Assembly: GCF_011927905.1 (NCBI RefSeq)
Contig: NZ_JAATJL010000001.1
Location: forward strand, 2,046,001-2,110,000
Length of the DNA: 64,000 bases
Reading direction: 5' to 3'
Origin: Arthrobacter pigmenti
Lineage (GTDB): Bacteria > Actinomycetota > Actinomycetes > Actinomycetales > Micrococcaceae
The translations under genes were made by a program, and so were the position numbers. The notes beneath the pieces were generated by a model. That model had not been told where the DNA came from and ran no database searches. It saw only the letters and a list, made by a program, of their open reading frames with translations. Below, one piece after another: positions 61,093-64,000 of this stretch; the stretch's first letter is position 1; each line of letters starts with the position of its first letter.

Positions 61093-62088
61093 TCAGGACT
61101 TCAGCGCATCGGCGATGCTGTCGAGATTGGCGCTCATCCAGGAGAGATAGTCCCCACCCTCGGGCAGGGTCTCGGTGAAGTTCACCACCGGAACCGAGGC
61201 GGACTCCGCCACGTCCCGGACAGCCTGGGTCTGTGGACCCTCGGTTTGTTCGTTGTAGGCGAGGAACGCAACCGATCCGCCCTCAACGAGCTCCTGCATC
61301 TCGTTCAACGCCGCAACCGGGACATCGGCGCCCTCTTCAATGGCTTCGGTGTAATCGGCAGGCGTGACGTTCTCAAGGCCGGCGGCCTCCAGGAGGTAAA
61401 CGGGTACCGGTTCGGTAATCGCGACGGACTTGCCCTCCGCGTCGGCGTGAAGGCTCTCCGCGCGCTCCTGCAGTGCCGTGACTTCTTCGACGAATGCGGC
61501 TGCGTTGTCCTCATAGGAGGCGGCGTTGTCCGGATCCAGCCCTGCCAGCTTCTCCCCTACGACGCCCGCGAGGTCCGCCATCGCATCCAGCTTGTACCAG
61601 ACGTGCTCGTTGAAGGAGCCGTGGGCGTGCCCGTGGGCGTCCTCGGCGTGCGCTTCCTCTTCAGAGTGTTCGCCCTCTTCGGCGTGCGCTTCTTCTTCGG
61701 GTGCAACCCCGGAAATCTCGACGGCGCTCACGATGTATTCGTGGTCCATCTCGACGTCATCCGCGAGCAGGTGGAGGAACGGGTCATAACCCCCGCCGTT
61801 CTCCACGAGCAGGTCCGCCTTGGATACAGCGAGCTTGTCCTGCACAGTCGCCTCATAGGAGTGCGGGTCCTGGCTGAGGCTGTTGACGATCGCGGTGACC
61901 TCAACCTCTCCCCCGCCGACAGCCTCGACGATTCCGCCGTAGACGTTGGTGGAGGTGACTACCTGGATGGTGCCGTCGTCGGCAGCGTTCGCGGTCTCGC
62001 TGCCGCCCTGGCCGCAACCGGCGATAGCCAACGGAAGAAGTGCAGCGGCGGCGAGCGCCGTCGTCGTACGCGCGGAAATACTGCGCAT
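61093..62088 (-). CDS. znuA: Zinc-binding lipoprotein of the ABC importer
   Basis: A 331-residue substrate-binding protein (cluster A-I). A lipobox LAIAGC gives the lipid anchor. DPHSYE holds the first metal His; a His/Glu-rich loop (EEEAHAEEGEHSEEEAHAEDAHGHAHG) is typical of zinc-specific members; NEHVWYKLD adds the second His, and the last ligands lie in the C-terminal lobe. ATG 62088 is preferred because of GAGGGAAT upstream. A palindrome suited to Zur lies about 70 bp upstream. Confidence 0.93.
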   Translation of the reverse strand: MRSISARTTTALAAAALLPLAIAGCGQGGSETANAADDGTIQVVTSTNVYGGIVEAVGGGEVEVTAIVNSLSQDPHSYEATVQDKLAVSKADLLVENGGGYDPFLHLLADDVEMDHEYIVSAVEISGVAPEEEAHAEEGEHSEEEAHAEDAHGHAHGSFNEHVWYKLDAMADLAGVVGEKLAGLDPDNAASYEDNAAAFVEEVTALQERAESLHADAEGKSVAITEPVPVYLLEAAGLENVTPADYTEAIEEGADVPVAALNEMQELVEGGSVAFLAYNEQTEGPQTQAVRDVAESASVPVVNFTETLPEGGDYLSWMSANLDSIADALKS

Positions 62089-62152
62089 TGATTCCCTCGA
62101 TCTACTCAAGTGTTGAGATAGGAGTGTTGATGAACAGCCTCCAGTCTAAACT

Positions 62153-62173
62153 AAACGCGAATCATTCGCATTT
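62153..62173. promoter_or_regulatory. Candidate Zur box upstream of znuA
   Basis: AACGCGAATCATTCGCATTT contains the perfect palindrome GCGAAT-C-ATTCGC (62157-62169). Known actinobacterial Zur boxes are AT-rich palindromes with a central ATGATT/AATCAT core, as here. On the minus strand a TAGACT (-10 candidate) lies about 10-15 bp downstream, so bound Zur would cover the promoter. Confidence 0.6.
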
Positions 62174-62261
62174 CCTCCGAAAGCGTACGACGACGCCGGC
62201 CGCCTCGCCGATGCGAGAATGGTTCAGTGTCCAGATACCGGCAGCACACGACTCCGCAGCG

Positions 62262-62600
62262 ATGACGTTTCCTGAACTGGTCTTGGTTCTCGCTGCCGGT
62301 GCCTACGCCGTCAATGCCGCCTTCGGAGCCTCTGTACGCCTTCGCTGGCTGGACTCAACACGCTTCCGCTGGGTGCACCACGGGCTCTACATCGCCACTT
62401 TCCTGCTCACAGTCGCCGCCATCAGCTCAGTGTTGTGGAGCAGCAGCCGGGCAGGCTGGTACCTGCTGCCGGCAGTCGTGCCGCTCGCCGTGCTTCCGTA
62501 CGCCGGTTCGGCACACAAACATCCCGGGAGACACATCGTCGTCGCGCTCGGCGCCCTGCCGTTCTACATCCTGGGCCTGGCTGTGGCATTCTCGGTCTGA
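62262..62600 (+). CDS. Small membrane protein of unknown function
   Basis: A 112-residue protein with three to four membrane helices (about 5-22, 38-60, 63-78, 88-110) and no recognised motif. ATG 62262 is chosen although no ribosome site is visible; ATG 62211 (17 codons up) is an alternative with no better support. It lies 48 bp before the nitroreductase gene and is divergent from znuA. Confidence 0.6.
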   Translation: MTFPELVLVLAAGAYAVNAAFGASVRLRWLDSTRFRWVHHGLYIATFLLTVAAISSVLWSSSRAGWYLLPAVVPLAVLPYAGSAHKHPGRHIVVALGALPFYILGLAVAFSV

Positions 62601-62648
62601 CAGCTCACAGCCCACGGCCCGTAGCCGATCGACCCGAAGGACACTGAA

Positions 62649-63437
62649 GTGGAATTCCTTGATGTTGTGTTCAACCGCAAGACGACGAACGGGCCGTTCC
62701 TGCCTGACCCGGTGAAGGTGGAACACCAAAAGCTCCTGATGCAGGTTGCCGGCGCGGCACCGTCGCAGCTGAACAGCCAGCCGTGGCGGTTTGTGGTGGT
62801 GGAGGACCGCAGCACCATCGAACAGATCGCCGCAATCAGCGGCGAGAGCATGACCAGGGTCATGGCCGAGGGCACGTTCTTCGAGCGCTACAAGCGCTAT
62901 TTCCGCTTCAGCGAAGCCGAGATGGACGTTCGGCGCGATGGCATGCTGTTTGACCAGCTGCCCGCTCTTTTGCGTCCGTTCACCAGGAAGGTCTTCACGC
63001 CTTCCGGGCAAACCCTCATGAACAAGCTGCGCGTTCCCCAGACACTCGGTGAGGAGAACCGGAAACTTGTTGCCGGGTCACCGCTCCTGATCGGGGTGAT
63101 GCTGGACCGTGCGGAATACCGGCCGGGCGAGCTGTCCGGCTTCTACTCGGTATTCAGCATGGGCGCGGCGATGGAGAATTTGTGGCTGACCACCGTCGAA
63201 CTCGGTGTGGGCATCCAGTTCGTATCCTTCCCCATGGAGGTCCCGGAGAACTGGAAGCGGGTCGAGCAGATTCTGGGCGTCCCGGAGGAGCTCCAACTGA
63301 TGGCCGTCTATCGCCTCGGCTATCTTCCCGAGAAGCAGCGGCGTCCGGCCATCGACTGGTCCAGCCGCCAGCGCAAACGTCCCTCCCAGTACGTGTTCAG
63401 GGACACCTGCGCCACACCGCAGGAGGGTTGGGACTAA
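62649..63437 (+). CDS. Nitroreductase family FMN oxidoreductase
   Basis: A 262-residue flavoprotein. The N-terminal RKTTNGPF and [20 protein letters not shown] carry the FMN-binding Ser/Asn pattern of the family (usual form RxSxRxF and PSxxNxQPW). [22 protein letters not shown] is the conserved dimer-helix and FMN segment. The first motif is changed from RRSVR to RKTTN, so FMN binding may differ. GTG start with AAGGA at good spacing. The substrate is unknown. Confidence 0.85.
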   Translation: MEFLDVVFNRKTTNGPFLPDPVKVEHQKLLMQVAGAAPSQLNSQPWRFVVVEDRSTIEQIAAISGESMTRVMAEGTFFERYKRYFRFSEAEMDVRRDGMLFDQLPALLRPFTRKVFTPSGQTLMNKLRVPQTLGEENRKLVAGSPLLIGVMLDRAEYRPGELSGFYSVFSMGAAMENLWLTTVELGVGIQFVSFPMEVPENWKRVEQILGVPEELQLMAVYRLGYLPEKQRRPAIDWSSRQRKRPSQYVFRDTCATPQEGWD

Positions 63438-63448
63438 AGCGGACGACG

Positions 63449-63477
63449 ACGGCGGGGCCACCTTGGTGCCCCGCCGT
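63449..63477 (+). terminator. Terminator after the nitroreductase gene
   Basis: ACGGCGGGGC / GCCCCGCCGT, a perfect 10-bp stem with a 9-nt loop, 12 bp after the stop and 21 bp from the convergent CBS gene end. There is no long T-run, but it is placed to serve both strands. Confidence 0.75.
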
Positions 63478-63497
63478 TGCCTGTTGCCCTGCGAACC

Positions 63498-64000
63498 TTA
63501 GGCGGACCGGAAGTCGGTGCCCGCCTGGAGCGATTCCCCGGTGCGCCGATATCCCTGACTCTGCGTGGCATCACGAATTTCGCCGATCAGCTGCTCGATG
63601 ACGTCTTCCAGGAAGAGGACACCCCGGGCCTGCCCGTCTCCGGTCATCACACGGGCCAGGTGGGACCCTGTGCGCTGCATAATCGCCAGGGCGTCTTCGA
63701 TTTCGTCGTCGACGCCGAGGTTGGCGAGGGTGCGGACCTTGTTCTCCGTGATCGGCCGCGAGTACGCCTCCTCGGGCATGGACATGACGTCCTTGAGGTG
63801 CATGTAGCCGGTGAGGTTGTTGTGCTCATCAATCAGCACGAAGCGTGAGAACCCGGTGCGACCAACCGCCTTCTCGAACTCTTCGGGCGTGGAATCAGTG
63901 CTCATGGTGACCAGCTCGTCCAGCGGGACCATGACCGTCCCGGCGGTCTGGCCAGAGAATTCAAGGGCGCCGTTGATCAACCCTGAATCATCATCCACCA
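63498..64000 (-). CDS. CBS-domain protein, C-terminal part (CorC/HlyC-like, cut by window edge)
   Basis: At least 166 residues are visible, open to the right edge. Two CBS domains are recognisable: GTVMVPLDELVTMSTDSTPEEFEKAVGRTGFSRFVLIDE-HNNLTGYMHLKDV and VDDEIEDALAIMQRTGSHLARVMTGDGQARGVLFLEDVIEQLIGEI. The second ends in the EDxxEQLxGEIxD signature of the CNNM/CorC magnesium-transport family, whose N-terminal DUF21 membrane domain would lie beyond the window. The usual CorC C-terminal domain is absent, so it is a short form. Confidence 0.85.
   Translation of the reverse strand, partial: VDDDSGLINGALEFSGQTAGTVMVPLDELVTMSTDSTPEEFEKAVGRTGFSRFVLIDEHNNLTGYMHLKDVMSMPEEAYSRPITENKVRTLANLGVDDEIEDALAIMQRTGSHLARVMTGDGQARGVLFLEDVIEQLIGEIRDATQSQGYRRTGESLQAGTDFRSA

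Overview
The window is a 64 kb piece of a high-GC Gram-positive chromosome. The gene set points to an actinobacterium of the Arthrobacter/Micrococcaceae type: NucS mismatch endonuclease, a Rho with a long basic Asn/Asp/Arg-rich insert, a DUF3039 protein, a DUF2550 gene directly behind atpC, an argS-lysA-hom-thrC-thrB series, and frequent GTG starts. No phage, transposase, plasmid or CRISPR sequence is seen. The left edge cuts a DEAD/DEAH helicase and the right edge cuts a CBS-domain (CorC/HlyC-like) protein.

Layout. 1-12.8 kb: helicase (partial) and MFS exporter; a minus-strand run of unknown membrane protein, thioredoxin-like TPR protein, ABC ATPase, ABC permease and DUF3039; an AI-2E family transporter; an alpha/beta hydrolase; a small zinc-site protein; nucS (frameshifted near its 3' end), nagA and cspA. 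12.8-21.3 kb: the complete F1Fo ATP synthase operon on the minus strand (I, Z-like, B, E, F, H, A, G, D, C) followed by a DUF2550 gene, with hairpins in four intercistronic gaps. 21.4-27.3 kb: an envelope polysaccharide locus (WecA-like transferase, CapD/FlaA1-like SDR, two GlfT-like family 2 glycosyltransferases, an epimerase). 27.2-39.2 kb: one long minus-strand series, argS-lysA-hom-thrC-thrB, rho, prfA, prmC, Sua5/YwlC, joining aspartate-family amino acid synthesis to translation and transcription termination.

39.3-42.2 kb: a compact three-gene flavin module of FMN-binding lipoprotein, ApbE flavin transferase, and an NqrB/RnfD-like membrane domain fused to a ferredoxin-NADP reductase domain. 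It reads as a minimal route for moving electrons from cytosolic NAD(P)H to a cell-surface flavoprotein and is the best candidate here for an under-described system. Then come tRNA-Arg(CCG) and a five-gene MoxR/DUF58/DUF4129 cluster (42.4-46.6 kb).

46.5-58.8 kb: a DinB-family protein divergent from a WYL regulator with a palindromic operator candidate between them, an AlkD-like protein, prolyl aminopeptidase, HrpA helicase, HIT protein, zinc alcohol dehydrogenase, sulfurtransferase, PhoD-like phosphatase and an MBL-fold hydrolase. 58.9-62.1 kb: a zinc homeostasis block with Zur tail-to-tail with znuA-znuC-znuB and a palindrome suited to a Zur box upstream of znuA. The window closes with a small membrane protein, a nitroreductase-family protein and the CBS protein.

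The sharpest anomaly is a 29-bp tandem duplication in the last codons of nucS. It replaces the usual C-terminal end by 78 out-of-frame residues and runs the gene into nagA. All family calls come from reading motifs and gene order; no database search was run.
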